A DNA stretch of 64,000 nucleotides from Saccharum officinarum (Eukaryota > Streptophyta > Magnoliopsida > Poales > Poaceae), in assembly GCA_020631735.1 (NCBI GenBank), contig CM036160.1, positions 7,052,407-7,116,406 of the forward strand, given 5' to 3'. Made by a program: the position numbers and the translations under genes. Positions 10,704-26,224 of the stretch are shown in pieces. Below the pieces are notes generated by a model that worked only from the letters and a program-made list of their open reading frames with translations, had not been told where the DNA came from and ran no database searches. How positions within the stretch are numbered: position 1 is the stretch's first letter; each line of letters begins with the position of its first letter.

Positions 10704-10786
10704 GGTGCTCAGATTCTATGGGTGTATAGGAGTCGATCACGGGGGATCTCCCGTCAGGACGAGGAATGTTTTATAATCACTGCACC
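10704..10786 (-). ncRNA. Box C/D snoRNA candidate, guide for 18S rRNA
   Basis: The minus strand reads a terminal stem GGTGC (10782-10786 side) paired with GCACC (10704-10708). Inside are a C-like box GTGATTA, a D'-like CTGA, a C'-like GTGATCGA and a D box CTGA (10709-10712). Just upstream of the D box lies ACACCCATAGAAT. Its 12-nt complement ATTCTATGGGTG (10713-10724) matches, from memory of the plant 18S sequence, the conserved stretch GATTCTATGGGTGGTGG. By the D+5 rule the methylated base would be the second U of UUCU in AUUCU. This position looks equivalent to the site guided by snR55/U33 in other eukaryotes. The C box is degenerate. The upstream telo-box/site II promoter supports the call. 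Confidence 0.7.
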
Positions 10787-11280
10787 GAACTCCGCCATAT
10801 TTTAATAATTTCGCAAAAAAGATCAACGAGAGCGGTAAAATCTCTCAAAACCTGCAAGACAAATCACTTCACTGAGGAAGAAGAAAAAGGGCCATCCCGA
10901 TCTGACGAAAGCAGGCAAAGCAAATAAGGTGAGGTTTGGAGGCGAGCGTAACCCAGCATCCGACTGCGTATCGAACGGATGAGGGCTCTAAAGAGCCACG
11001 GATTGCGTATCGGGAGCTTCGCTAAGACGGAGACCGGGATCCGCCGACGGCGAACGGCGGCCGGCCATTGGGACAGTGCTCCCCGAAAACAACCGACAAC
11101 AAAAAATAAAATCACACATCACACAGGAGTTATAAACAGCAGCGAGAGAAAATGAAAGCAAAACAGCAGACTGAACGAAGAAACGAGAAGGGATTCAGAT
11201 CGAAAAGGACAGCGGCACATCGAAGCAGGAGGAACGACGAGCGGCTGCGCGGCGCGGCGCGGCGCGGCGATGTTTGGGGG
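10787..11280 (-). ncRNA. Probable snoRNA host transcript (leader region)
   Basis: Downstream of the TATA box at 11298-11306 the minus strand shows a pyrimidine-rich leader (11150-11230) and then GC-rich sequence with only short reading frames. A GCAG/GTTTTG junction lies near 10858 and could be a splice site. The only open frames are short and match nothing recognised, so the transcript is read as a non-coding host. It could instead be the 5' part of an unrecognised gene. Confidence 0.4.
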
Positions 11281-11297
11281 TGGAGGCGCCGGGGTCC

Positions 11298-11414
11298 CTT
11301 TATATTGGGGTCGAGAGACCGAGTGGTGAATGAAACCCTAGCTTGTGCTACGGGCCGCGGCCCATGGGCTTGAGTAAAAGGAACTGGTTGACCGGCCTTC
11401 CGGAAGGCTGGGCT
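11298..11414 (-). promoter_or_regulatory. TATA box, telo-box and site II elements driving the snoRNA host
   Basis: Read on the minus strand, a TATA element (AATATAAAGG, plus 11298-11306) is preceded by a telo-box (plus AAACCCTA, 11333-11340). Site II motifs TGGGCC/TGGGCT lie at 11359-11364, 11365-11370 and 11409-11414. In plants the telo-box plus site II combination is known from promoters of snoRNA and ribosomal-protein genes. Confidence 0.65.
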
Positions 11415-11461
11415 CGATTTACGCGAGCATCGAAGAGGTTCAAAAAAAAAAAACGCGAGCG

Positions 11462-11690
11462 TCATAGTGCCAGTGCCAGCGCGAGCAGCAGGACGGGACG
11501 ACGGCCTGCCTTTATGCTGGAGCCTGGAGGCGCGCCTCTCTCGGGCGCTGGGCAAGGAGGCGCCTCCGCGGCGGCGCCGGAGCTGCTCCGCCGGCTGCGG
11601 ACTCCCGGACAGTTCGATACCTTTCGCTTCAACCGCCGCAGCCGCTCCTCCTCTCCACCGCGGACGCCGCTGCTGCCATTGCCGGCTTTG
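11462..11690 (-). pseudogene. Decayed duplicate of the bZIP gene
   Basis: The minus strand reads EEERLRRLKRKVSN, which matches EEERQRRLKRKISN in the intact gene at 12227-12952. The frame then degenerates (CPGVRSRRSSSG instead of RESARRSRARRR). After a gap the sequence matches again at the GRRPVLLLALALAL stretch (intact: RQAVLLLALARARL). Most of the zipper is deleted and the basic-region core is destroyed, so it cannot bind DNA as a bZIP. Same orientation and about 0.55 kb from the intact gene indicate a tandem duplication followed by decay. Confidence 0.8.
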
Positions 11691-12226
11691 GTGCACCGGC
11701 CACGTGCACGTGCTGCCTGCCACAGTGCCAGTTCCAGCGCCGGCACCGGCCTTGGTGGAAGACTACGAAACTGCCAAACTGGTGCCCGGTTCATAGCCTG
11801 GCACGTCGATCGTTCGTCGATGGACGATGAACTGAACCCGAAACTGAGACTTTGTTTGGAACTGAGACCGACCAATCACAGCCAGAATGGGTCTGATGCA
11901 CTCCAATACTCTTGACTGACAGACGCATGGGGCCTGCTACAGTTTCTTGAGCGTATTGCTGGAGTGCTGGTGCTTATTCGAGTCGAGTCCAAGGAAGGAG
12001 AAAGCAGCCAAAGCAAGAGGGGAAAAAAAAGGCTTTTTTCAATTTGAAAAGTTTGGCTCGTCCACTAAAACTGTTCCTATCGCTTTGTAAAAAAGACTGA
12101 AATTATTTCAGCACAGCAGTACAGGACACAAACAAAGATCGTGAATTCATGACGCCGTTTAACAACAGAGGCAAAACTCATGCAGCACAGCAATGACACG
12201 TGTCCGTCCCATTTCTTTTCCCGGCG

Positions 12227-12952
12227 TCAGCACCACGTCGTCATCGTCCCCGCCGCGACGACGACGCCAGCAACCTGCTGCTGCGCCGGCACAGCCGCAA
12301 CCGCCCCCACCCCCGCCCCCGGCCCCGCCCGCGCCCGCGCCCGTTCGAGGCGCGCGCGTGCCAGCGCCAGCAGCAGCACGGCCTGCCTCTGCGCGTCGCC
12401 CAGCCGGCGCCGGAGCGCGCGGGCCTCGCCCTGGAGCCGCGCGTTGTCGAGCCGCACGGCCATCGCGCGCGCCGCCGCGGCGCCCGCCCTCGCCGCCAGT
12501 GCGCGACGCTGCGCACGGAGCGCCTCCGCGGCGCGCCCGAGCTCCTCAGCCCGCTGCCGCCGACGCGCCCGCGACCGCCGCGCCGACTCCCGGTTCGATA
12601 TCTTGCGCTTCAGCCGCCGCTGCCGCTCCTCCTCGTCGTCCTCGGCGGCGCCGGCGATGGGCGTCGTCGTCGTCGCCGCCGACGCGGCGCCCACGGGCGG
12701 CGACGTGCCGCTCGAAGCTCCGCCAGCGCCGCACGCCGTCTTTATCGTGGTGTCGAAGTCGAAACCACCACCAGCATCGCCGCATGTCGCCGTGGCGTCG
12801 AAATGGAAACCGCCAGCAGCATCTCCGGCCGTCGTCGCTTCGAAATCGAAGTCGAAATCGTCGAAGCCGAAGTCCACGGCGTCCATGTCTGGCAGCAGCG
12901 GCAGGCCGGCGGCGAAGTCGTCGAGCTGCAAGGCCTCGTCGAGGGACAGCAT
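12227..12952 (-). CDS. bZIP transcription factor, single exon, 241 aa
   Basis: This is a nuclear DNA-binding regulator of the basic leucine zipper family. From ATG 12952 it begins MLSLDEALQLDDF. An acidic Asp/Phe-rich N-terminus (FGFDDFDFDFEA) follows, probably an activation region, and then low-complexity Ala/Thr sequence. The basic region is RLKRKISNRESARRSRARRR, with the invariant Asn and Arg of N-x7-R. Heptad leucines follow (EEL, EAL, RAL, ARL, RAL, RRL), two of them replaced by Ala/Val. An upstream TTG-initiated extension is possible only on paper, because an in-frame TAG lies two codons before it. A TATA box is at 13056-13065. There are no introns. GC content is very high. The subgroup and target genes cannot be told from sequence alone. 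Confidence 0.9.
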   Translation of the reverse strand: MLSLDEALQLDDFAAGLPLLPDMDAVDFGFDDFDFDFEATTAGDAAGGFHFDATATCGDAGGGFDFDTTIKTACGAGGASSGTSPPVGAASAATTTTPIAGAAEDDEEERQRRLKRKISNRESARRSRARRRQRAEELGRAAEALRAQRRALAARAGAAAARAMAVRLDNARLQGEARALRRRLGDAQRQAVLLLALARARLERARARAGPGAGVGAVAAVPAQQQVAGVVVAAGTMTTWC

Positions 12953-13055
12953 TTGCGCCGGCAAGCGTAGATGACTAAAGTCGAAGTCGATGCTGTCAGT
13001 TTGTGTCACCAATAACTACAGGGAGAGGATGAAGAAGCCGATCGAGCTGCTTCCG

Positions 13056-13065
13056 AAATATATAG
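13056..13065 (-). promoter_or_regulatory. TATA box of the bZIP gene
   Basis: The minus strand reads CTATATATTT, about 105 bp upstream of the bZIP start codon. It implies transcription from about 13030 and a leader of roughly 80 nt. Confidence 0.7.
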
Positions 13066-13069
13066 GCGA

Positions 13070-14815
13070 GGCTCGCCATCACTCGGCAGTGACACTCTTA
13101 CGCTGACGGCACCCTGCACCTGCGATTCCCCTCGCCGAACGCGCCCCGACCAGCGCGAGTGGACAGTGTCGACTTCGCTTTCGTCTACCTCTCGACACTT
13201 GGGTCGACTCAGACGCCCTGCTCAAAAGCGTTGCTACCGCGTGGGCCTGTTGCCCGACGGTGGAGCCATGGCAGCGGAGAGCATGGCCGCGCGCCACGTG
13301 GACGAATAGAAGGGTACGCTGCTGATGCTGATGTCGAGCTGAAGAAGGAGACAGGAAGGACGAAGAAAGGCGATCTCGAAAGGCTAGTTCTTTAGTTTTT
13401 TTTTATTTTTCTCTCGATATGTATAAATATATCGTCAACTAAAACTAGTCCTTGATTACGAAAAGGGATGGAATTATTTAAGCATGTTAGTTATAGAGCT
13501 TTTGCCCGATCGAGTCTTTGTGTGTATTGAATTGGTCCTTTGGGATTTGGCCTCGCCTCATTTCGATCTTCTCGAAATATAAAGGCTGAAAAAGCTACGT
13601 GACCATGGGCCATGGCGATGGTTCAGATGAATACCATGCATGGAGGCACTCCGAAGGCAGTTTCGAATTTTCGATCACCTCACGTCCTCACCTAGCGCCG
13701 AAAGATGTGATCCGATTGCGCTGATGCAACAAAAAAAACTTATATATATATATGGTATTTTAGGACTTCTTGAGACTGACCCGCCATGCATTATGAAGTG
13801 TGATCGATCATCATTGCACATGCAAACCATGCATGCGTGTATGTGTAAATACGGTGCACATAGCTCTGAGTACAACACAAGGAATAGCATCCTGAAATTT
13901 ATATTGAAAAAAAAAGAAGACTTTACAAACCCAGCTTTGCAAAAATTTCACTGAAAAAAAAGCAGCACTGCTGAAATTAATTTACGCTGCCTGGACAGTG
14001 ACTGCCCGGGCATGCATATAGTTTCAGGCCAGGACACTGGCACACGGTGTGCCCAGCAGCTCGTGTAATGTCACGTGTTCTTCTGTTAGAACGCTTGCTT
14101 GCTTGCAGGAGCCATTGTCGCTGAACGTCATCGAGGCAGGATCAAAAGGCACGGTTTTTATCTGTGGAAGTGGAATGTTACTCGATCCCAGATAAAACTC
14201 TGCATTCCGCACCTGCTCCATGCCATCTTTTCGCCTTTTTCTACTGCGTGCCTGCATGCCTACAGCTAACACCTGGGTGGTGAACGAGTGAGAAACAGAG
14301 GCGGTGACGTCGACACGCGCGACTGCCGACCGGTGGTCGACGACGACGACTGGCGGCGGAGCACGCTCCATGGCCGTGCTCCTGGAGAATAAAGGAAGCC
14401 AGGGCCAGGATGGGGCAGCTCATGTATTGTACGTGTGGCGCTGCGTTCCCCGGAGGTCGGATTCGGATCCTCCGTCGGCCCGGCTGGCCTCCTCCTCCTT
14501 TCGGCTTTCCAGGTGCCGCTCCGGCCCGACACGCGTCGTTTGCTCGTACATGGCGACGACGACGCTTCAGCCTTCAGGGAGGCTTCCGCCGGGGCCGGTG
14601 TGGTGCGCGCAGCGAGTGCTTTCTTTGCAGCAACGCAACTACGCAAGTACCAGGTGCATGTCCCAGCAGCCAGCATACACCGCCGGTCGGCCGGCCGCTG
14701 CCCCGTCCCCGTCGGTCAAGTCGGCAGTGCACCTCTTTTTGTTTACTGCCGGTGCAGGGCAGACGGGGTCAAATGCAAATTTAGAGATGCTAATGTCATA
14801 GCTAGGACTTAGGAT
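13070..14815. other. Intergenic region upstream of the bZIP gene
   Basis: GC-rich near 13080-13320 and 14260-14780, AT-rich between. No domain is recognised in any frame. The only minus-strand frame with a true ATG worth noting is 14024-14371 (115 codons, start MERAPPPVVVVDH). It has no recognisable motif and is listed separately. Confidence 0.5.
14024..14371 (-). CDS. Unrecognised 115-codon reading frame
   Basis: A minus-strand frame from ATG 14371 to a stop at 14024. No motif, signal peptide or membrane segment is seen. A CTTTATTCT sequence about 20 bp upstream of the ATG is only weakly TATA-like. It may be a chance frame; it is listed because it is the only ATG-started frame of this size in the interval. 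Confidence 0.15.
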   Translation of the reverse strand: MERAPPPVVVVDHRSAVARVDVTASVSHSFTTQVLAVGMQARSRKRRKDGMEQVRNAEFYLGSSNIPLPQIKTVPFDPASMTFSDNGSCKQASVLTEEHVTLHELLGTPCASVLA

Positions 14816-15070
14816 CTCATTCTTACAGTGAGACCGTTGATTCTATATATATAGTAAATATAGAATCTCTATTGTAGATTAAAAAAAATGAGTGGTGTTT
14901 GAATTCTATTCTCGTAGTAAAAATCTACAAATAGGAGATTTAAGGTAGGTAGTTGGTTTAAATCTCATTCTCATTTTTACATCTCATTCCTTTCTTATAG
15001 TTGAATTGTAGAATCTCATTCTACAATCCAAGTGTCTGGATCTCATTCTCATGTTTCTATCTCATTTATA
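14816..15070. repeat. Cluster of ATCTCATTC repeats
   Basis: The words ATCTCATTC or TCTCATTCT recur about eight times, on the plus strand, at irregular spacing, mixed with TAGAATCT. It looks like a degenerate minisatellite or decayed MITE. No flanking duplication was found. Confidence 0.55.
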
Positions 15071-15396
15071 TTTTTTTAAAAGGTCCTAACAAAGTCTTAG
15101 ACGTTCCTAAATCCTCTTACCGAATTGGAACGACCCATCTCCTACTTTTTTTATAAAACATATAGCATTTAAAATATGTACTAAAAAGAATGTAATCATA
15201 AAATGATGTAATTTAGTCTTATCCTAGATGGATCATAAGCCTGTAACCACAGCTGCTGTCATTTGGTGTGTGGGAGACTACATGTAGCTCTGCGCCTTCG
15301 CCCGCTTCCTTTTCCATGATGAAAATGACCAAAATACTGTATCTACGTTTCATGGAACATTGATTTAACGGCCACAAACACCGAGTATTCCGAAAA

Positions 15397-16634
15397 GGAA
15401 AAAGTCTACTTTTCCTCCCTCAACTTTCATGAAAGTCCGTTTTTCCTCCCTCAACTCCAAAACCGGGCAAATCACCTCCCTCAACTTTTCAAACCGTGCA
15501 TTTTACCTCCCTGGAGCGGTTTCGAAGGCGGTTTTGCTACAGTAAACGGTGGTTTTGCTACAGTGAGGCGGTTTTGTCTTTTTCTTTTTATTTCGGCTGA
15601 ATCTTTGAAAAATCATATTAAATCACAGAAAAATCATAAAATGAAAAATCCAATTTTGTTGCACTCCACATGAGTAGATCTACACAGTGAACATATAATA
15701 TGGTATCCTTTAGTACAAAGTTTTTGCTACGAAGGTTTTGCCTTTTTCTTTTTTATTTATTTTGGCTAAATCTTTGAAAAATCATAGTAAATTACAGAAA
15801 AATCATAAAATGGAAAATCTAATTTTGTTGGACTCCACATGAGCATATCTACACAGTGAATATATAATATGATATGCTTTAGTACAAAATTTTTGCTACC
15901 AAGGTTTTGTCTTTTTCTTTTTTATTTATTTGGCTGAATCTTTGAAAAATCATAGTAAATCACAGAAAAATCATAAAATAGAAAGTCTATTTTTTTTGGA
16001 CTCCACATAAGTAGATCTACACAGTGAACATATAATACGGTATGCTTTAGTCCAACAAAATAATTATAGAAGCTGCAGCTATGAATTATTTCAATTAATT
16101 ACAAAAAAGCATAGATCTAAAGCTACAATAAAAATTTTGTACTAAAGCATACCATATTATATGTTCACTGTGTAGATATGCTCATGTGGAGTCCAACAAA
16201 ATTAGATTTTCTATTTTATGATTTTTCTGTAATTTACTATGATTTTTCAAAGATTTAGCCGAAATAAATAAAAAAGAAAAAAGGCAAAACCTTCATAGCA
16301 AAAACTTTGTACTAAAGGATACCATATTATATGTTCACTGTGTAGATCTACTCATGTGGAGTGCAACAAAATTGAATTTTTCATTTTATGATTTTTCTGT
16401 GATTTAATATGATTTTTCAAAGATTCAGCCGAAATAAATAAAAAAAGAAAAATACAAAACCGTCTCACTGTAGCAAAACCACCGTTTACTGTAGCAAAAC
16501 CGCCTTCGAAACCGCTCTAGGGAGGCAAAATGCACGGTTTGAAAAGTTGAGGGAGGTGATTTGCCCGGTTTTGGAGTTGAGGGAGAAAAAGCGGACTTTC
16601 GTGAAAGTTGGAGGAGGAAAAGTAGACTTTTTCC
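15397..16634. mobile_element. Mutator-type foldback element, 1238 bp
   Basis: This is a near-complete inverted repeat beginning GGAAAAAGTCTACTTTTCC and ending with the inverse (…GTAGACTTTTTCC). The perfect 9-bp duplication TTCCGAAAA flanks it (15388-15396 and 16635-16643). Each arm is roughly 550-600 bp. The left arm carries three tandem units of about 180 bp (each with CACAGAAAAATCATAAAAT and CTCCACATGAG-like blocks) and the right arm two inverted ones. No coding potential. The 9-bp duplication places it in the Mutator superfamily. It ends about 230 bp before the DDM1 telo-box. Confidence 0.9.
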
Positions 16635-16867
16635 TTCCGAAAACGGCGCTTCATATTCTCTCTCTCCTCTTACGAAGGCTGAAGAGAATCTTCCCAATGT
16701 CGGGCTTCGTTGGCCCCAAAAGCTGTCCCGGACACCACATGGGCCTGCTTGCCTGATTCAGTTAGAATGGGAAACGCCAGCCCGACGGCCCAGTTCCCTG
16801 CAGCCGTTACCTCCCAATTCGCAACCTCCCGCCTCTTTTGTCCCCCGCACCGCACCGCGCGGCCAAA

Positions 16868-16877
16868 CAAAACCCTA
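16868..16877 (+). promoter_or_regulatory. Telo-box-like element in the DDM1 promoter
   Basis: AAAACCCTAG lies about 130 bp before the predicted leader-intron donor at 17001. Telo-boxes are common in promoters of genes active in dividing cells, which fits DDM1. No convincing TATA box was seen. Confidence 0.45.
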
Positions 16878-17000
16878 GACCCTCCCAGTCCCCCATTCCC
16901 CATTGGTCCGGACCCGTCACTGCCACTACCCCGACTCCTCTCTCTCTCGCTCGCCACGGTCGGAGTCGGAAGGCGGCGGCGAGCCGACGGCGTATGTAAG

Positions 17001-17599
17001 GTACGCTCCGCTGCGACCTCCCCGCCCCTACCACCTCTTTTGGTCGATCTCGGAATCCACAGAAATGGTCCCCCGTTTCTCTGTGAACCCTAACCCCCTA
17101 ATCTCGACGGAGAGCAAGTGCATCCCACTCGCCCCTCCCCCGGTTGGACCAAGCTCGTGTTGGTGGGCAACACTGGATTTGGTCCTTCATGGTCGGGGGC
17201 GTTTCGGGGAGGTACTGTGCAGGAAAACGCAACTTCCCCCCTCTTCACTGAAATCTCCTGTTCATATGTGCTCGTGCTCTGTTTTGTCTTTTCTCTCTCT
17301 CTTTTTTAAATAAATAAATAACATCTTCCTCCTTCAGCTCACCACCTGCTCGGTGGCTATAGCATTTAGTTATCTTGCACTTACCGCATCTTTTAATCTG
17401 TGTGCTTGTAAGTGCATAATCGAAAGCCACAGCCCGTTGCAGTAGTAGTTTGTTTTTGTGTGATAGGATGAGCAGGAACATTAGATTGGCGTATCTGAAT
17501 ATTCCTGGGAACCGCCGTTGAGTTGGGTTAATGACGAATTTCTTAATCTACAATAAATGGAATTGCCCTTTTAATTCCTCCCATTCATTTCATTTCCAG
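17001..17599 (+). other. Predicted intron in the DDM1 5' untranslated region
   Basis: A donor (GTATGTAAG then GTACGC) at 17001 and an acceptor (TTTCATTTCCAG) ending at 17599 bracket a T-rich stretch without coding potential. The next 91 bases lead to the start codon at 17691. Confidence 0.55.
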
Positions 17600-17690
17600 G
17601 AACCCAACTGAACCTACGACGTGCTTGTCCTGGGAGATCTCTTGCCTGCTGTGAGAGAGCGAGCTGTCCCGGAACAGCTGGCTGCTCACA

Positions 17691-23001
<5,311 letters not shown>

Positions 23002-23904
23002 GTCGTTGCTACGGGGATGTGTTTTGGTTGGCTGCGCTTTTGCTTGCCGCGCAAGCGCCGGACGATGTGGTGGTTGCTGGCAGCCGTTCAGGCGATGTTT
23101 TGGATGTGATGGGGTGTGGTTGTTGAACTGAGCGTTGCGCCTGCAGAAGAAAGTAGTTTCGGATTAGGGCTTGAGGCCATGTAGTTAAAGTAGCCCGTGG
23201 TAAGCTCTAGCTGTGCTGTGAGTTGTGACTTGAACCGCATGCTGCTGGCTTTGTTGTGCAGCGGCTGCAGCTGTCGTGGACCGTGCAGGGCGAAGCTGGG
23301 TGCTTTGCTGGGCATGGTGTAGTGTATAATATTGACAGCTGGGTTCATCTGTTTCGGCTCTCAGCAGAGAACACCGGTGGTGGTGTTTTGCTGTTTGCAC
23401 TTTGCAGGGTGCACGCACGGGTCGTTGCAGATTTGCCGTAGAGTATGGTACAGGAGGTGGCCCAACTCGCAAGGCCAGTTAGTCCAGGCAGGCCAGCACA
23501 TGGACAAGTGGGTCTGTCACTTGTCTCGCGTCCGTGTTACGAAGCGATCCTCCATGGGCATGCAGCTAGGGACTGTCTCGGGTATATCTCAACCGACACC
23601 AGTTGAGCACTTCAGCTATCTTTTGTTTGTTATTGTTATTATGGTACGCACCAGCACCACCGTGAATGAACAGTGACTGGACGAAAGCCCGTGCTTGCTG
23701 TGCATACGTGACAAGGATCAGTTTCTGGTTTTCTATACGCGACAGCGACAAGAGGAGGGGGTGGGGGAGAAAACGAATGTTGCAACAAGTTGACCTCTAT
23801 TGTTGACTAGTACGGAGTACTCTTGATGGCAGTCCCAGGCCTGCCATGCTGCCAGCGAGGCACGCATTGAAACAGTGACTTGCTGGCTGGTGATTAGCAA
23901 TGTA
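23002..23904. other. DDM1 3' untranslated region and intergenic sequence
   Basis: No further gene is seen. The first few hundred bases are presumably the DDM1 3' UTR. No clear AATAAA signal was found. Confidence 0.5.
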
Positions 23905-24153
23905 CTTCCTCTATCTTAAAATAAAAGTTATTCTCGTTTCTCAAGAAATCAGCTTTTAAAAACTTTGATTCATTATATAAAAAAGAATATTAATATTTAT
24001 AATACATAATTAGTATAAATAGTTGAATATACTTTCATAATAAACTTATTTAGAGATACAAATGTTACACGCATTATCTACAAACCTAGTTAAAGTTGAG
24101 AAAATTCGACCTGCACGTATTCCATAACATCATCTGTTCTGGGACGGAGGAAG
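23905..24153. mobile_element. Stowaway-like MITE upstream of the PSK gene
   Basis: This 249-bp AT-rich element has ends CTTCCTCTATCTTAAAATA and TTCTGGGACGGAGGAAG, flanked by TA. It lies about 400 bp upstream of the phytosulfokine start codon. Confidence 0.8.
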
Positions 24154-24558
24154 TATAGCAGAGAGCAGCAGCGGACCGTCCCGCACGACACGCGCGCCTA
24201 CGTGCGGCGCGGCGTGCGTGACGCGCTACGGCGACGTACACGCCGCAACGGCTCGTCACGGCAGGCCGAGACCACCGGGGTCCGGGGGTGGTGCTGAACT
24301 GGTGGATCGGTGGGTCGGTCAAGGCCCCGCGCGCGTGACGTTCCGTGCGCCGCCGCCGCCACGTAGACGTAGCCCCCCACCCTGCCAGGGCCTTCAAATA
24401 CCCGGCCGAGGCCAGGCCGGCCGTCCGTCCGTCCGTCCACTCGCCCACCATTTCCGCTCCGCCTCCGGTCGAAACCGACGCGCTCCGCTCCGCTCGGCGG
24501 CTCCAACAAGAAACGCAAGGCAGGTGCTCCTCCATCCATTCTCCGACCGACCATCGTC

Positions 24559-24925
24559 ATGGCGAGGAGGGCGACGGTGATGCTGCTCGCGACGGCGCTC
24601 GCGGTCCTCCTTCTGGCGGCGTCGTCGTCGGCCCCCGTGGCCAGCGCCGCCCGGGACGACCCCACGGCGGCGGCGGCCGTCTCTTCTCATGACCAGGTAC
24701 GTGCGTGCGCGGGCGTAACGTCTTCCCTGTATATCTCCGGCGAATTCGATCGTTTGGGCTTCTCTGACCGTACGTTCGGTTTCCGGCTGGATGCGGAAGC
24801 AGGGATCGGCGGCGGCGGCGGAAGGCGCGGGGTGCGAGGGCGCCAACGACGAGGACGAGTGCATGATGAGGCGCACGCTGAACGCGCACACCGACTACAT
24901 CTACACCCAGAAGCACCACAACTGA
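24559..24925 (+). CDS. PSK: Phytosulfokine (PSK) precursor, 86 aa, two exons
   Basis: The secreted precursor of the sulfated pentapeptide hormone PSK-alpha, which promotes cell growth through a leucine-rich-repeat receptor kinase. Exons: 24559-24696 and 24803-24925, with a GT-AG intron between HDQ and GSAAAA. The N-terminus is a signal peptide (MARRATVMLLATALAVLLLA, cleavage likely near residue 30). The C-terminal part has the family cysteines at 57 and 66, then LNAHTDYIYTQKHHN. YIYTQ is residues 78-82, and Asp77 supplies the acidic residue used by tyrosylprotein sulfotransferase. Both tyrosines are present, so the peptide should be sulfated twice after processing. The size is normal for the family. 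The intron read-through frame seen downstream is not the gene. Confidence 0.95.
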
Positions 24926-26224
24926 TCGATGATCCATCCTTCCTAGGCTACCATATATGTACGACATGCGTTGCTCCGTGCTCGTCGATCGTGTTCTTTA
25001 TTTATTCCCGTCCGTGGTGAACACTGTGCATGGTGCGTTACCTGCGTGTCAATAATAATAACAGTTTCCATGTCAACGCGATCCATCGTTCCATCCCAAG
25101 CTCGAGGATTTCTTGTTCCATCGTATGCCTGTACGTATTCATGTGTGTATGTCCGGATTCAGAAAAGTTTCTGAGTATCGTTCATCAAACTTTGAGAACG
25201 CATGAAATTCGCATGCCATGCTGCATTGGATTTGTCACAGTTACAACGTCTTGCAGTAGTATCTATCTCTGCTAATCAATTCCCCTTCAGGGTCTGAAGG
25301 ACCGGAGGAGCTCTTGCTCCGCTCAATAGATCGTCAATATCTTGCACCTGTTCGATCATGTGTGCTCAAACAGTGAATCCCATGAATCGTAAAAACTTCT
25401 TTACTGGCCTTCGACGATCAACCAAAAGAAATAAAATTCAGTTCAACGGTGCAGCAATATAAATCTCCAGCACATCATTATACGGTTCAAAATATACATA
25501 CTCCAATATACTGTATAGCAAGTTAAAAAAAACTGCTGAGGCATCCATCAGCAGTTCTACATATTCCATACGCCTGATCTGGCATGTCCAGGGATGACTT
25601 CCTGACAGATGCAACAGGTCAAACGACAGCCACAAGATTTTGTCCGAATCTTATCAGACTCCGTGACAGAGCGAGCCATTGACCTTGCTGCTATATACTA
25701 GTAGTATGTATCCAGGAGGAGGGTCAGATCAGCAGTAGTATTGTATATGCATGCACGAAGTTGACGACAACACCGTACCTGCCCATGGATTGCTCTGCAC
25801 TCGTGCTGTCATGCAGAAGATAAGCATGTCTTATCTCTAGAACACCTGACAGATGCCGTTCTCCTCATTACTTTATCCACTACACCATCTCTTAATACAA
25901 CGCTTACTGGCTAAGCAGCTGACTGAAGCAAACAGCCACTCGTGTCGTCACCTGGACATGCCCTTCTCCAGCAGTCAGTGGGCCGACGGATGCTGATGTG
26001 TACCGTCTTCGTTCTTCTCTATCGGCGGCGACATATGAGGTTGCGACTATTATCTGTATGCATGATGAGATAATGGCTCTGTTCGGCAGACTGTTTTTTT
26101 TTTGCCTTATAAGCCGGTTGTGGCTGATTTACTGTGAAAGAAAAACACTGTCAATCCGTATATGGAGCCATCAGCTTGTTAGGTTTCATAGTTCATTGAT
26201 TCATTAGATCGGGTACGGATTCGT
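24926..26224. other. PSK 3' region and intergenic sequence
   Basis: No gene recognised. 24926 to about 25270 is probably the PSK 3' UTR. Around 26076-26180 a stretch (GGCTCTGTTCGGCAG … CTTATAAGCCGG) looks like a degraded MITE of the family at 3781-3900. Confidence 0.45.

Noticed and set aside
12180..12978. Long plus-strand frames opposite the bZIP gene
   Set aside because: They are GC-rich antisense shadows (Ala/Arg/Pro/Ser-rich) of the minus-strand bZIP coding sequence.
12953..13012. TTG start extending the bZIP protein by 20 residues
   Set aside because: An in-frame TAG lies just upstream and the first ATG at 12952 has a consistent leader from the TATA box.
23185..23472. Minus-strand frames downstream of DDM1
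   Set aside because: No motif; they lie in the probable DDM1 3' UTR.
24559..25020. A 153-codon single-exon protein at the PSK locus
   Set aside because: It reads through the intron; splicing at 24696/24803 restores the YIYTQ precursor.
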